This document shows positions 54,430-64,000 of a stretch of DNA of 64,000 nt, piece after piece; position 1 is the stretch's first letter; the number at the start of each line of letters is the position of its first letter. This stretch comes from Cercospora beticola. Lineage: Eukaryota; Ascomycota; Dothideomycetes; Mycosphaerellales; Mycosphaerellaceae. The notes below the pieces were generated by a model. That model was not told the origin of the DNA, searched no databases, and was given only the letters and a program-made list of their open reading frames with translations. The position numbers were made by a program, and so were the translations under genes. The stretch is taken from contig NC_088937.1 in assembly GCF_033473495.1 (NCBI RefSeq), positions 3,162,001 through 3,226,000 on the forward strand, written 5' to 3'.

Positions 54430-55552
54430 TCAGCCCTTGGGCGATTTCGCTCGCCCTCTGGTGATACTGGGCAATGTTGGCATCTTTGCATCCCGCACAG
54501 CACTCTGAGCTTGGGCAACGGCATCACCAAGCAAGACGCGGATGGCGGTCTCCAGTCTGCGATCCTTCTTGCGACGCATATAAAGAATGACGATCCACAG
54601 GATAATGGCGTCGGCGACGAAGAGCTGGACAGCCCACCAGCTCAATCTCAATACCCAACCCCACCAACTGTGTTTTCGCTGATAGCTGAAAAAGCGTCTG
54701 GCCTCGAGTTGCTCTCGCAGGGCTGCGACTTCAGTCGTAAGCTTTATCAGGGAGGACTCAATCCGCTTCCGCCATCGATTGTCGGCCGGTGAGGATGGAG
54801 AGCGAGGGGCACGAAAGCGATCGTTCTCTGGTTCTCCGCCGGATTCAGAGGCGTGCTGCAGGTCGCCTTCGTCGATTTGTGACACTGGCGCATCGACAAA
54901 TTCTTCCCTTTCCTCGTCCGCGAGATCATCTTCATCAACCTCTGACTGAGGGGCCAGCATGGTGAGCCCTTTCACCCGATCTCGTCCCCCACTCATAGCT
55001 GCGGCTTCAGATCTCCCTGCGCCATTCTCACCAGAGCTTCCCGAATGCATATAGTCTCTGCGCTCAATAGTCTGCAGAGGTGAGGAGTGCTCGGAGCTGG
55101 AAGGTTGAGAATTATTTTTGATCTGGTCCCATACAAATTCAAGCTCCTCAACCAGCTCGCGAGCCTCGGGAGTAGTCGAGGCGTACTTGTGCATCGTGTC
55201 TATCAGCTTTTCAATATATCGACGCTTGGCCTCGGTTCGGCCGAGGCCTTCGTTTGCTTTCCATGCATCCCACTTCTCTTGCTCTTTCTTCAATGCGTCT
55301 GTGGTCAAGCCAGGGCCGGGCGACGTGGGTCGGTCGGATATGAGGCAGACATCACCCTCCATCGATTGCTTGTACAGGCCATAAAGTGCGAGTCGATCGG
55401 ATGATGGCGGCTTTTGCGAGCCCGGTCGAATGCGGTTGACGGTGTTGAGGGCATGGCCAAAGACTCGGTCTAAGCATAGCAATGTCAAATGATGCGTCCC
55501 TTTGGCCGGCGCAGACAAAGAAAGACGAATGCGTACCCACAGAGTCGGCCAT
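54430..55552 (-). CDS. ATG37: Acyl-CoA-binding membrane protein, Atg37/ACBD5-like
   Basis: Peroxisomal (or ER) tail-anchored acyl-CoA-binding protein; fungal Atg37 is needed for selective autophagy of peroxisomes. Exons 55552-55537 (16 nt) and 55469-54430 flank a 67-nt intron (GTACGC donor, TGACAT branch, CTTAG acceptor), giving 351 aa. The splice gives MADSVDRVFGHALNTVNRI, the usual family start. ACBP domain at about 6-100: SSDRLALYGLYKQSMEGDV, KWDAWKANEGLGRTEAKRRY and IEKLIDTMHKY. A long acidic linker with EVDEDDLADEEREEF could hold an FFAT-like or Atg-interaction motif. A coiled coil (SLIKLTTEVAALREQLEA) precedes the C-terminal TM (VQLFVADAIILWIVILYM) and a basic tail ending RAKSPKG. The peroxisomal role is by homology. 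Confidence 0.9.
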
Positions 55553-56695
55553 GTTGATTATTCTATCGCAGCGGCGATGGCCCCGCGGGTCCGATCACGA
55601 ACGGGCGGTGGATGGCAGGATGGCGCGCGGATGAGTGATGGCGATTCGCCCGTCGTCGACTTCAGCGCATGATGGAGATGGGCGGGCAGCAAACGAGACC
55701 ATCGCGTGCAACAGAGCGAATGCATGTACAACAAGGATTCTCCACTCGCCTTCGCTGTCCCATGATACCGCGGCACTCCAGAGTAGAGTTCGCGCCAGCA
55801 GTGGATTCCGTGGCAGCCCCTGCCTGAGGCACAGACACCTAAACGCTCACGCCTGAGCGTAGGGACAGGCAGTCGACACTGCTTACTTCACTCCATCACG
55901 TCCGGTATGCTGCTCCATTTCGCGGAGACGATGAACGTTCAGCACAACGCTCTCTTTCCATCAGGCGTCTCATCAACTCTCCCTCCTGGCATCGATTCTG
56001 TGGCCTTCCAGACGCCTGTGTCGCTACACGATCCAGCAAGCCATGTCAGCAAAGATTGACAAACTGCTCTGCTCGCTGAGAGCTGCGCCATGTCATAGAA
56101 TGATTTAAGCCAGCTAAGAGACTAACATCGCTGACTGCAGACCACGCGTGCACGCTTGGCCCGTTAATGGCGACAAGATAAGATGGAAAGATCCAGATCG
56201 GAAGTCGGCACCACGCCTCAAATTCTTGACTGCGGAAAAGGAAAAGGACGCATATTTTCCGCTTCCAAGACAGCATTCGAGCAAATCAAAAAGGCCACCG
56301 CCACGGCACATTCTGCACTATGAGCAACAGGTGAACCAATCTTCGTACCCGTTTATCTCCATTACGCCCAAGCCGACTTCGCTCAATCGACTCTATGCAC
56401 GCTAGCCAACGATACGCGGCCATCAATGGCTTTCTTCTGCTTCAGCGATTTCGGCGGGCAGATGAGTGCACGCTATACGCTCTCTGATTGTGATAGATGG
56501 CTATCGGCCGACGCATCCTGGCGCCCTGTGCATGTATTCTGCCGTTGACTGTGATGCGCAGCAGATATTCGGTCAGTTGTGACCGAAGTTGAGTCTGTGT
56601 CGTATATTCCAAGTTGAGTCAGATATTTTTCTCTTCCTCTTTGTTGCAAAATTTCTGTATCGATTCAAAGTCATCCAACTTCCCATGCTCTGACT
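55553..56695. promoter_or_regulatory. Shared divergent upstream region, ATG37-like / MFS
   Basis: About 1.1 kb between divergent start codons. No coding feature supported and no named operator seen. Confidence 0.45.
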
Positions 56696-58363
56696 ATGAA
56701 GGACCACATCGAGAAGCAGCATCCCACAGAGGCGGTCGAGGAAGAACATGAGACCAGAGCAGAGTCTATCAAGGACGATTCACATTCTGTACACGACTCC
56801 GCCGATGAGAAGAAGTTTACAGCCTCAAGGCCGAAGCATGAAGGAGGACATGGAGAGACGGATCTCGAGAGCCAACGCCCGAGCATGCAATTACAGCACA
56901 CGAGGTCACATATGTCCACCCATGATGCGCATCCTGCCCACGACCAAGAGTTCTACGAGGAAGGAGACGAAATATACGACAAGTTCTCCAAATGGAAAAA
57001 GATCTCAATCGTAGCCATTCTGAGCTTCTCCTCCTTCTTAGCTCCCATCAGCTCCACCAGCATCTTGGCTGCTTCTCCAGAAGTTGCGAGCACATACGAT
57101 ACGACAGCATCCATCTTCAACATCTCTAACGCATTGTATATGCTGTTCATGGGTCTCAGCCCACTGTTCTGGGGGCCGATGGGACAAACTTACGGCAGGA
57201 AGTGGACTTTGGCATGGGCGGCCGTAACATTCACAGCATTCAGTGCAGGATCAGCACTAGCCCCCGATCTCGGATCTTACTTCGTCTTTCGTATGCTCAC
57301 AGCCTTTCAAGGCACGGCATTCTTGATCATTGGCGGGACTGCAATCGGCGATATCTATAGACCAGTGGAGAGAGGCACTGCTTATTCTTGGTTTATGAGT
57401 GGGACGCTCATTGGTCCTGCATTTGGTCCATTCATTGGAGGTAAGACTTCATCATCCTTAGGACGCATCCATGCCTTGCATGATGACTGACATATCCCTT
57501 CTTCAACAGGCATCATCGTCAACTTCGTCACCTGGCGAGCCATCTTCTGGCTCCAAACAGCTCTAGCCGGCCTCTCCTCCGTTCTTATCATCTTCTTCCT
57601 CCCTGAAACCATCCACAAGAAGCGCTCGGACGAACTCAATGGCCTGCCCAAATCCCAACAAGCCAAACAACTCTGGAAATGGATCAATCCCGCCCGCGTC
57701 GTCATCCTCTTCAAGTACCCCAACCTCGTCATCGTCGCCGTCGCAAGCGCGAGCTTGGTCTGGAACATGTACAGTCTCCTCACACCAATCCGACAAGTGC
57801 TCAACCCACGCTTCAATTTGAGCTCCCCAATCCAATCGGGACTCTTCTACATCGCTCCTGGCTGCGGATACTTAACCGGTACATTCTTCGGAGGACGCTG
57901 GGCCGATGCCGTGGTGAAACGATACATGAAGAAACGCGGCACCCGCGTCGCCGAAGATCGTCTACACTCTTGTCTTCCCGCCATGGGCATCGTGATCCCC
58001 GCTTCGATGATCGTTTATGGCTGGAGTATCGAGAAGAAAGTCGGTGGGATCGCATTACCGGTCATTGCCATGTTTTTGCAGGGTGTGGCGCAGTTGTTTT
58101 GTTTCCCTTCGTTGAATACTTATTGTTTGGATGTGATGCAGAGTCGGAGTAGTGAGGTTGTGGCAGGGAATTATTTTAGTCGGTATTTGCTTGGTGCTGC
58201 TGGGTCGGCTGCTGTTTTGCCGATTATTGATGCGATTGGTGTTGGGTGGTTTAGTACGATTTCGGCGGCGTTTGTTGCGGTTGCGGCGTTGGGGACTTGG
58301 GCTGTGGCTGTTTGGGGGAAGGATATGAGGGATCGAGTTGATCAAGGAAAAGAGGTTGAGTGA
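56696..58363 (+). CDS. MFS multidrug transporter, DHA1 family (Qdr-like)
   Basis: Proton antiporter of the plasma membrane, 12 predicted helices. Exons 56696-57440 and 57510-58363 flank a 69-nt intron (GTAAGA donor, ACTGAC branch, AACAG acceptor); 532 aa. A charged cytosolic N-terminus of about 95 residues with many E/H/D precedes TM1 (ISIVAILSFSSFLAPISSTS). Signature motifs: GPMGQTYGRKW (motif A), FRMLTAFQGTAFLIIGGTAI, DIYRPVERGTAYSWF and GPAFGPFIGG (antiporter motif C) just at the intron. The cytosolic loop LPETIHKKRSDELNG lies after TM6. Typical DHA1 substrates are drugs, polyamines or small organics; none is assigned. There is no adjacent biosynthetic gene set. Confidence 0.93.
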
Positions 58364-58546
58364 TCGGACATGGACGGAGTAATTTTGCATCATGGGAATG
58401 GGCGGCCTTCTAGAATGATACCCGGTAACTGGCGTTGGATTGAAGACTTCTACGAATAATGAAGAACTTTTGATAGATCAAAATTACAGAGCGATGTGAC
58501 CTCTTACATGCTTCGTTCTAGTCGTTTCAAGGACCATCCAAACCCA

Positions 58547-59833
58547 TCATCGTAAAGGCTTCATCAATTCTCTCAAATCCCTCATCCGATAATCCTCTAT
58601 CACCGTTTCCCAATCATCTCTCAATAATCCATAAGTCTCATTATCATAGCCCTCAGGCTTCCGCGGATTCAGCGCCCAGTACCCCCAGTCAGCGTCAGTT
58701 TCTCTAAGTATCGTCATCAAATTCTTCCAATAGTGCAAAGATTGCTCATCAGCATGATGCGGAGCACCGAATTCTCCAACCCAAACAGGTGCAATATTAT
58801 CTTCAAGCAGAAAAGCCCAGTTATTAATCATGTCCTCTTGGAAAGAAGGATAAGGCCGTTTTCCATAGGGTACGGATGGAATATGACCCCACCCAGACCA
58901 GGAATATACGTGGGAGCTGTAGACGACTCGGTCAGGGATGGAGAGTTTTATGGGGCGGTTTCTGGCTCCCGAGCAGTCGTTGGCTGAGGAGACGCCTTCG
59001 ACAAACATGAGCCAGTCAGGGTTCAATGTTAGAAGTGCTTCGCTGGCTTTTTCTGCTGCGTCGGCCCAAGAACTCCAGCTCATTGTTCCCCAGATTCCTC
59101 GGGGCTCGTTTCGGAGATCTGCGCCGATTACTAAGGGGTTAGAGATGAAGGGTTGCATGATTGTTTTCCAATGGTCGATCCAGCTCTCGGTAGTTTGCTT
59201 GATTTTGCAGATGGGGCCGTATTGGTCATTTTTCCAGCTGGAATCGCAGAGGTTCATGCCGTCGCACCAGTGGGCATTGGTGATGTGATCATTAGGGATC
59301 ACGATCAAGCCAGCATCAGTCATGGATTTGACGCAGGCGTTGTATACATCCAATGCTCGTGGACCGTCGAGCTCGTCCGCGCTTCGTTTCAGGCCGTCGT
59401 TGTGACCGAGATCGTAGTCGTCGAGCAGATCCAGGTTGGCCGAGAGGAATTCAGGCGGGATCACCGGATTCTCGATCACCATCTGATCGGAATAGGGGAA
59501 CCGTACAGAGTTGAACCCCATCTTCTTGATCGTTGTTGCGATCTCATCTCTATGCCGGAAGTCGAGCCCTCCTGGCACGAAGTAGATGTCGCTGGCGCCA
59601 TACCAATTGATCGAAGCCAGCTTCACCCTCTCGCCATTTGCGTCGACGATTTGCCTCCCAGCCGTCCGCAGCGGTGGAGCAAAGAACGGCTTCGCGCTCG
59701 TTGTAATGTTCTTGATCTCTTTCAATGGTATCTGATGCACTTTCGCCTCTCCTGAAGGCATGAAGCGTAAGCTGTAATACAATACAATGACTGACAGCAC
59801 TGTCGATGCTAACACGGTCCTCTTTCGCAGCAT
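58547..59833 (-). CDS. Membrane-anchored glycoside hydrolase family 5 enzyme
   Basis: Retaining beta-glycosidase (TIM barrel), single exon, 428 aa from the ATG at 59833. The N-terminus MLRKRTVLASTVLSVIVLYYSL is a short basic segment and a hydrophobic stretch, reading as a type II signal anchor. Catalytic-domain marks: ERVKLASINWYGASD, MGFNSVRFPYSDQM, the acid/base in GADLRNEPRG (NEP), HVYSWSGWGH, and the nucleophile in PVWVGEFGAPH. It resembles fungal cellulase-fold (GH5) proteins with a large loop containing CDGMNLCDSSW; no carbohydrate-binding module. In-frame ATGs upstream (for example at 59914) would add a second hydrophobic stretch. Exact subfamily and substrate not determined. Confidence 0.9.
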   Translation of the reverse strand: MLRKRTVLASTVLSVIVLYYSLRFMPSGEAKVHQIPLKEIKNITTSAKPFFAPPLRTAGRQIVDANGERVKLASINWYGASDIYFVPGGLDFRHRDEIATTIKKMGFNSVRFPYSDQMVIENPVIPPEFLSANLDLLDDYDLGHNDGLKRSADELDGPRALDVYNACVKSMTDAGLIVIPNDHITNAHWCDGMNLCDSSWKNDQYGPICKIKQTTESWIDHWKTIMQPFISNPLVIGADLRNEPRGIWGTMSWSSWADAAEKASEALLTLNPDWLMFVEGVSSANDCSGARNRPIKLSIPDRVVYSSHVYSWSGWGHIPSVPYGKRPYPSFQEDMINNWAFLLEDNIAPVWVGEFGAPHHADEQSLHYWKNLMTILRETDADWGYWALNPRKPEGYDNETYGLLRDDWETVIEDYRMRDLRELMKPLR

Positions 59834-60870
59834 GACTGCAACCGGCCTGCGGGGGTGGGAATAGAAATCGAGGAGGAAGAGGAGCGAGAAGAGGGCGGGA
59901 GAATCGAAGGACATGATGACAGAGCGCAGCCTGCCGGCCCGAAAAGAATAGTACAATGAGGAACGAATGTGAGGGACAGGATCCGAAGCAGTCCGACTGG
60001 CGTTCTGAACAAGGCTGACAGAGACAGCCTGCGCCAAGATCGTGGTGCGCATAGAGGATCTGCGGGCTGAAGAAAGAAGCACACGATCACTTACTCGATT
60101 GGCGCCCACGTGCCGGGCTTGCAGTGTTACTGGACATGGTCGTTCTCTGCTGAAAGTATCAATCATTGCACGCTACTCCACCCACGTCCCCAACGACGAA
60201 GTCGGGCAGACGACCGCGAGGACAGAAAACCGATGCGAGAGATCGTAAGCGGCGGCTGTGGGAGCGATCGTTGTGAAGCCTGAGCTCTACTCAGCCTTGG
60301 ACATACCTCCAACGGCAGCTCGCAGACCCGACGTCCGAAGTCAGCTCCCTTTTGCTTTCCCGCACGCCCACACAGTGCGGACGCCCTCCGGATTCGTCTT
60401 CACACGATGACCTTGGGGGTGAAGAGATCTGTTCCAGCACTGTCTCGACAGGTCTTGGAACAGTATCGAAAATCGAGGAGGAGAGAAAGAGCAAGATGCA
60501 TAGGCCTTTGGTAGAATGTTAGGAGCGGAAAAGAGGAGCGATAATTGGATGAGCCTGAGACCGCTGCTCGGCAGCGCAGGGATCGGATCGAAGGCAGTGT
60601 GTGTTCCTGAATCCTGCCTGAGGTGGCCATGGTTCCATCATTGCCGCCTCACGCCGTCGCACAGATCGACGCCATTGTCCATTGCGAGGCAGATCAAGGA
60701 TATTGATTATCGAAGTAGAAGATAGTACAATGTTCCAGAAAAGCTCCATGGTGTCTTCCACGTTTGCTAAGTCACGTGCAATCGCGCTTGACCGCGTTGC
60801 AGGCGCGTTTCGTGACGCGTCTATCTTCGCCATGACTTCAACTTCATGATGACTTAGTTAGATCTTACCC
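59834..60870. promoter_or_regulatory. Shared divergent upstream region, GH5 / RDH54
   Basis: About 1.04 kb between divergent starts. The GH5 frame stays open for about 110 codons upstream of the chosen start. No other coding feature. Confidence 0.5.
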
Positions 60871-63801
60871 ATGAACGTCGGCATCATGAAGCCCTTCAAG
60901 CCGCCGACCATCTACAACCGGCCACAGACCACGACAAATGCGTCTCAGCACTTCAGCCAATCGCCTCCAGCCAAGAGACGGCGCATCAGCGAAGATGAAG
61001 AGGAGCGAGCCCAGACGACCATCGCTGCAGCGAAAGTGCTCAAGAAACCCGAGCCTTCTCAGAAGTTTCAGTCGCCTTCTTTTCGCAGTCCTCTAGTCCC
61101 AGTTCCAAATGGGTCTTCTCAGCCAAATTCCAGCTCGGAGCCAGTGCAGGAGCAGTTCTTCGTCGTGGTGTGGCGAAAGTTCACCATGAAGAAGAACAAA
61201 ACCTGGGATGGTGACGGCGTGCTATCGGTCAAAGGCACCCAGGCTAGGTTACAGAACATTGATGGCAAAGACTTCGGCCGGGGCACCTGTAAAGGCCCGC
61301 TCATGGTAGGATCGGAATTGTCCATCGGTGGCAAAGACGTGGAGGTTGAATCCATGATTTCCAGAGATGATTACATTTCCGGCCGCGTCTTTCTGGGCAA
61401 CGCAAAGGGTACTAAGAGTGCACCAACGCCTTCACTGAAGGAGATCGATGGCACCAGTCGCGTCTCGGCAAAAGAACAGGCGAAGTTTAAGAAGCTCGCC
61501 CTCACGCAGAAGAAGACTTCGCTCAAGCCTCCACCCAACAGTACGGCAAGCAGAGCAGCTTTCAAGGCACCGCTCATTCAGAACCATGTCCTGGCTCCAG
61601 TCAAGAACGCAAAAGTCCCGACTCCTCGCCACGCCATTGACTCAGATTCGCTGGTAATGCAACGACCAAGTAAAGTCCCAAAGGGCAAGCAGATCGTTGA
61701 TGTTGTGGTGGACCCGATCCTGACACGCCATCTGCGTCCACACCAGCGTCAAGGCGTCCAGTTCATGTATGAATGCGTCATGGGTATGAAGGACTACGAC
61801 GGGGAAGGCGCAATTCTTGCAGATGAGATGGGTCTCGGCAAGACGCTTCAGACGATTGCATTGCTGTGGACGCTGCTAAAGCAGAACCCGATTTTCGAGG
61901 AACCTCCTGTCATCAAGAAGGCATTGATAGTGTGTCCAGTCACGCTGGTGAATAACTGGAGGAAAGAGTTCCGGAAATGGCTCGGAAACGACCGTGTTGG
62001 CGTATACATGGTAGAGAACAACAAGATGAGACTCACAGATTTCACTAGAGGCAGGGCATACCAAGTGATGATCATCGGCTACGAGAAACTCACGAAAGTC
62101 CAGAAGGAGCTCCAAGGAGCCTCGGGCATCGACATTGTCATTTGCGACGAGGGCCATCGACTCAAGTCAAGCACAAACAAAGCAGCATCTGCGATCAAGA
62201 CTCTCAGCACTGAGCGTCGCGTGATTCTGAGTGGGACCCCAGTGCAGAATGACTTGGCCGAGTTTCACACGATGGTCGACTTCGTCAATCCTAACATCTT
62301 GAGCAAATACACGACCTTCAAGCGGGAATTCGAAAATCCTATCGTCAAATCACGGCAACCAGGAGCAGCGAAGAATGATCTAGAGAAAGGCGAGGCCCGA
62401 AGTGCCGAGCTGGCCGGGATCACTGGGAAGTTCATCTTGCGTCGTACGGCTGAAATTCTGTCCAAGTACCTGCCACCCAAGACAGAGTACGTGATCTTCT
62501 GCAAGCCGACCGAAACCCAGCGTAAGATCTATCGCCATATCATTGGCACCCAGGCTGTCGCGTCCGCGCTGCGTGCAGGTGCCGGTGGCTTGGAAGGAAT
62601 CACAGCTCTGAAGAAACTCTGTAACAGTCCGACGCTCTTGCAGCAGAGGACCAAGTCGGGCGAGATCAAGCGCAACGACCTTGTAGAGGGTGTACCTCCT
62701 CAACTGTTGACCACTCCAGGCACAAGTGCAAAGCTCTTAGTGCTCGACGAGCTATTGGTCAAAATCAGAAACGAGTCGGATGACAAAGTTGTTCTGGTCA
62801 GTCACTACACAGAGACCATGGACATGTTGGCTACATTGGTCACATCCCTTGGTATGGGGTATGTTCGCCTGGATGGCAGTGTAGCTCAATCGAAGCGCCA
62901 GGATCTGATCGACCGATTCAACAACACTCCACCGAGCAAAGTCTACATATTTCTACTGTCGGCGAAGTCCGGTGGTACTGGTCTGAACCTCGTCGGCGCC
63001 TCGCGGTTGATCATGTACGACTCTGACTGGAATCCGGCACACGATTTGCAAGCCATGGCTCGCATTCACCGCGATGGACAGAAGAAGCCGTGTTATATTT
63101 ATCGCTTCGTAACTCAGGGTGTCATGGACGAGAAGATCTTTCAGCGCCAAATCACCAAGACAGGTCTCGCAGACAGTATTGTGGACGGGAAAGACGCCGC
63201 TAGCAACTTCACACAAAATGACCTGCGCGACCTGTTCTCTTTCGACGAAGAGGATGATTGCCAAACGCATCGCTTGCTCGGTTGTCAATGCGAACAGAAT
63301 GGTCTGCCGTTCTCAGAAGCTGTCGAGGACGAAGTTGCAGAGCAAGTCGGCAGGAATGATCTTGCTAAGTTGAGTGGTGGCGAGATCGAGGTGCTACATC
63401 TGGAGGACAGTGACCAAGAGGAAGTCTACGTGCCAAAGAAATGCACTACGACTTTGGGAAATGTTGATCGGGATGCTCAGGAGGCCGAGATTCTGCGCAA
63501 TGCTCGAGAAAGTCGCGACTCTGAAGGCAAGGCGAAGATGCTGAGTCTCATGCAGTACACTCACCTCGACACATCTTTGACGAGAGGAGAGGAGCCAGCG
63601 CGCCGCAAGGGCTGGGATGAAGATGACGAGGATACCAGCAACGAGGGTGATACCTCCACGATGAGTATCCTTGATGCAGCGATCGATGACGCCGCTTTGC
63701 GAAATGTCATTCGTGATGTCGGGCAGAGAATAGGCTACGTGATGACGAAAATGGGTACCTCGCGGAACGAGGAGGGAGCAGCAGAAGAAACAAAGGGATA
63801 G
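60871..63801 (+). CDS. RDH54: Rad54B-type recombination translocase Rdh54/Tid1
   Basis: Swi2/Snf2-family dsDNA translocase that assists Rad51/Dmc1 in homologous recombination in mitosis and meiosis. Single exon, 976 aa. An N-terminal basic patch (PPAKRRRISEDEEE) is followed by a conserved Rdh54 block FVVVWRKFTMKKNKTWDGDG at about 98-117 and GRGTCKGPLMVGSEL. The helicase core starts at HLRPHQRQGVQFMYE (about 290). Walker A is ILADEMGLGKTLQT near 316, motif II is DEGH near 427, motif III is LSGTPVQND, motif V is LSAKSGGTGLNLVGA and motif VI is MARIHRDGQKKPCYIYR. A Cys-containing tail (QTHRLLGCQCEQN) follows. All ATPase motifs appear intact. The ATG at 60886 is an alternative start. The gene ends 199 bp before the window edge. 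Confidence 0.95.
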   Translation: MNVGIMKPFKPPTIYNRPQTTTNASQHFSQSPPAKRRRISEDEEERAQTTIAAAKVLKKPEPSQKFQSPSFRSPLVPVPNGSSQPNSSSEPVQEQFFVVVWRKFTMKKNKTWDGDGVLSVKGTQARLQNIDGKDFGRGTCKGPLMVGSELSIGGKDVEVESMISRDDYISGRVFLGNAKGTKSAPTPSLKEIDGTSRVSAKEQAKFKKLALTQKKTSLKPPPNSTASRAAFKAPLIQNHVLAPVKNAKVPTPRHAIDSDSLVMQRPSKVPKGKQIVDVVVDPILTRHLRPHQRQGVQFMYECVMGMKDYDGEGAILADEMGLGKTLQTIALLWTLLKQNPIFEEPPVIKKALIVCPVTLVNNWRKEFRKWLGNDRVGVYMVENNKMRLTDFTRGRAYQVMIIGYEKLTKVQKELQGASGIDIVICDEGHRLKSSTNKAASAIKTLSTERRVILSGTPVQNDLAEFHTMVDFVNPNILSKYTTFKREFENPIVKSRQPGAAKNDLEKGEARSAELAGITGKFILRRTAEILSKYLPPKTEYVIFCKPTETQRKIYRHIIGTQAVASALRAGAGGLEGITALKKLCNSPTLLQQRTKSGEIKRNDLVEGVPPQLLTTPGTSAKLLVLDELLVKIRNESDDKVVLVSHYTETMDMLATLVTSLGMGYVRLDGSVAQSKRQDLIDRFNNTPPSKVYIFLLSAKSGGTGLNLVGASRLIMYDSDWNPAHDLQAMARIHRDGQKKPCYIYRFVTQGVMDEKIFQRQITKTGLADSIVDGKDAASNFTQNDLRDLFSFDEEDDCQTHRLLGCQCEQNGLPFSEAVEDEVAEQVGRNDLAKLSGGEIEVLHLEDSDQEEVYVPKKCTTTLGNVDRDAQEAEILRNARESRDSEGKAKMLSLMQYTHLDTSLTRGEEPARRKGWDEDDEDTSNEGDTSTMSILDAAIDDAALRNVIRDVGQRIGYVMTKMGTSRNEEGAAEETKG

Positions 63802-64000
63802 ACATAGATCATCACGGCTTCATGTGTGACGACAGAAATGGCTGTGTATACTGACGATGAATGGCTGGCTGAAAATTTGTATCTCAATGTAGACATAGAT
63901 TATGATCAGAGATGAATTGCACAATTGCCTCTAACTACACCTACTGTTGGCCACGGTTTGTGAGCCATTCGCTCGAAAACAAAAACAGCTCAATCGGCCT
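63802..64000. other. RDH54 3' flank to window end
   Basis: Short 3' flank, no other feature seen. Confidence 0.5.

Overview
The window is fungal nuclear DNA, most likely from a filamentous ascomycete (Pezizomycotina, probably Dothideomycetes). The evidence is short spliceosomal introns (mostly 49-80 nt) with GTRNGT donors, CTRAY branch points and YAG acceptors, gene spacing of roughly 0.3-2 kb on both strands, and families largely confined to this group: a CFEM/Pth11-type receptor, CPS1, a Grg1-like stress protein, DUF4211, DUF3455 and SigF-like NTF2 proteins. I rebuilt all spliced models by hand from splice signals, frame continuity and remembered family motifs. None is backed by transcript data.

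Layout. 1-9.6 kb: the 3' part of a Puf4-like RNA-binding protein, a mitochondrial thioredoxin-fold protein, a SigF-like NTF2 protein divergent from a flavin monooxygenase, and a CCCH zinc-finger protein. 10.7-16.2 kb: aprataxin (Hnt3) divergent from a DUF4211 nuclear protein, then a Mn-type cation diffusion facilitator. 17-27 kb: a 2EXR/F-box-like protein, a six-TM protein of unknown function, a GNAT acetyltransferase, an EBP-type sterol isomerase and a secreted DUF3455 protein. 27.5-36.2 kb: the large CPS1/DIP2 adenylate-forming-like protein and a ferric reductase. 38.3-41 kb: Taf14 and the Ran-binding protein Yrb1. 41.6-46.5 kb: a secreted heme-thiolate peroxidase head-to-head with a ten-exon CFEM GPCR. 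47.9-54 kb: cytochrome c oxidase subunit IV family protein, Grg1-like protein, a doubtful small gene, a second GNAT and a GFA-domain protein. 54.4-63.8 kb: Atg37-like acyl-CoA-binding protein, a DHA1 MFS transporter, a membrane-anchored GH5 enzyme and the recombination translocase Rdh54.

Most genes are core housekeeping or single accessory genes, not an operon or cluster. There is no polyketide synthase, terpene synthase or complete NRPS, no recognisable transposon, no tRNA/rRNA and no CRISPR. The FMO, MFS, CPS1 and peroxidase genes are too scattered to be called a biosynthetic cluster. I did not find a clearly undescribed system. The best leads are the peroxidase/CFEM-receptor divergent pair (with three stop-free, frame-preserving introns in the receptor), the EBP-type isomerase with a complete catalytic set, a thioredoxin-fold protein missing its first active-site cysteine, and the degenerate ATP-loops of the CPS1 homolog.
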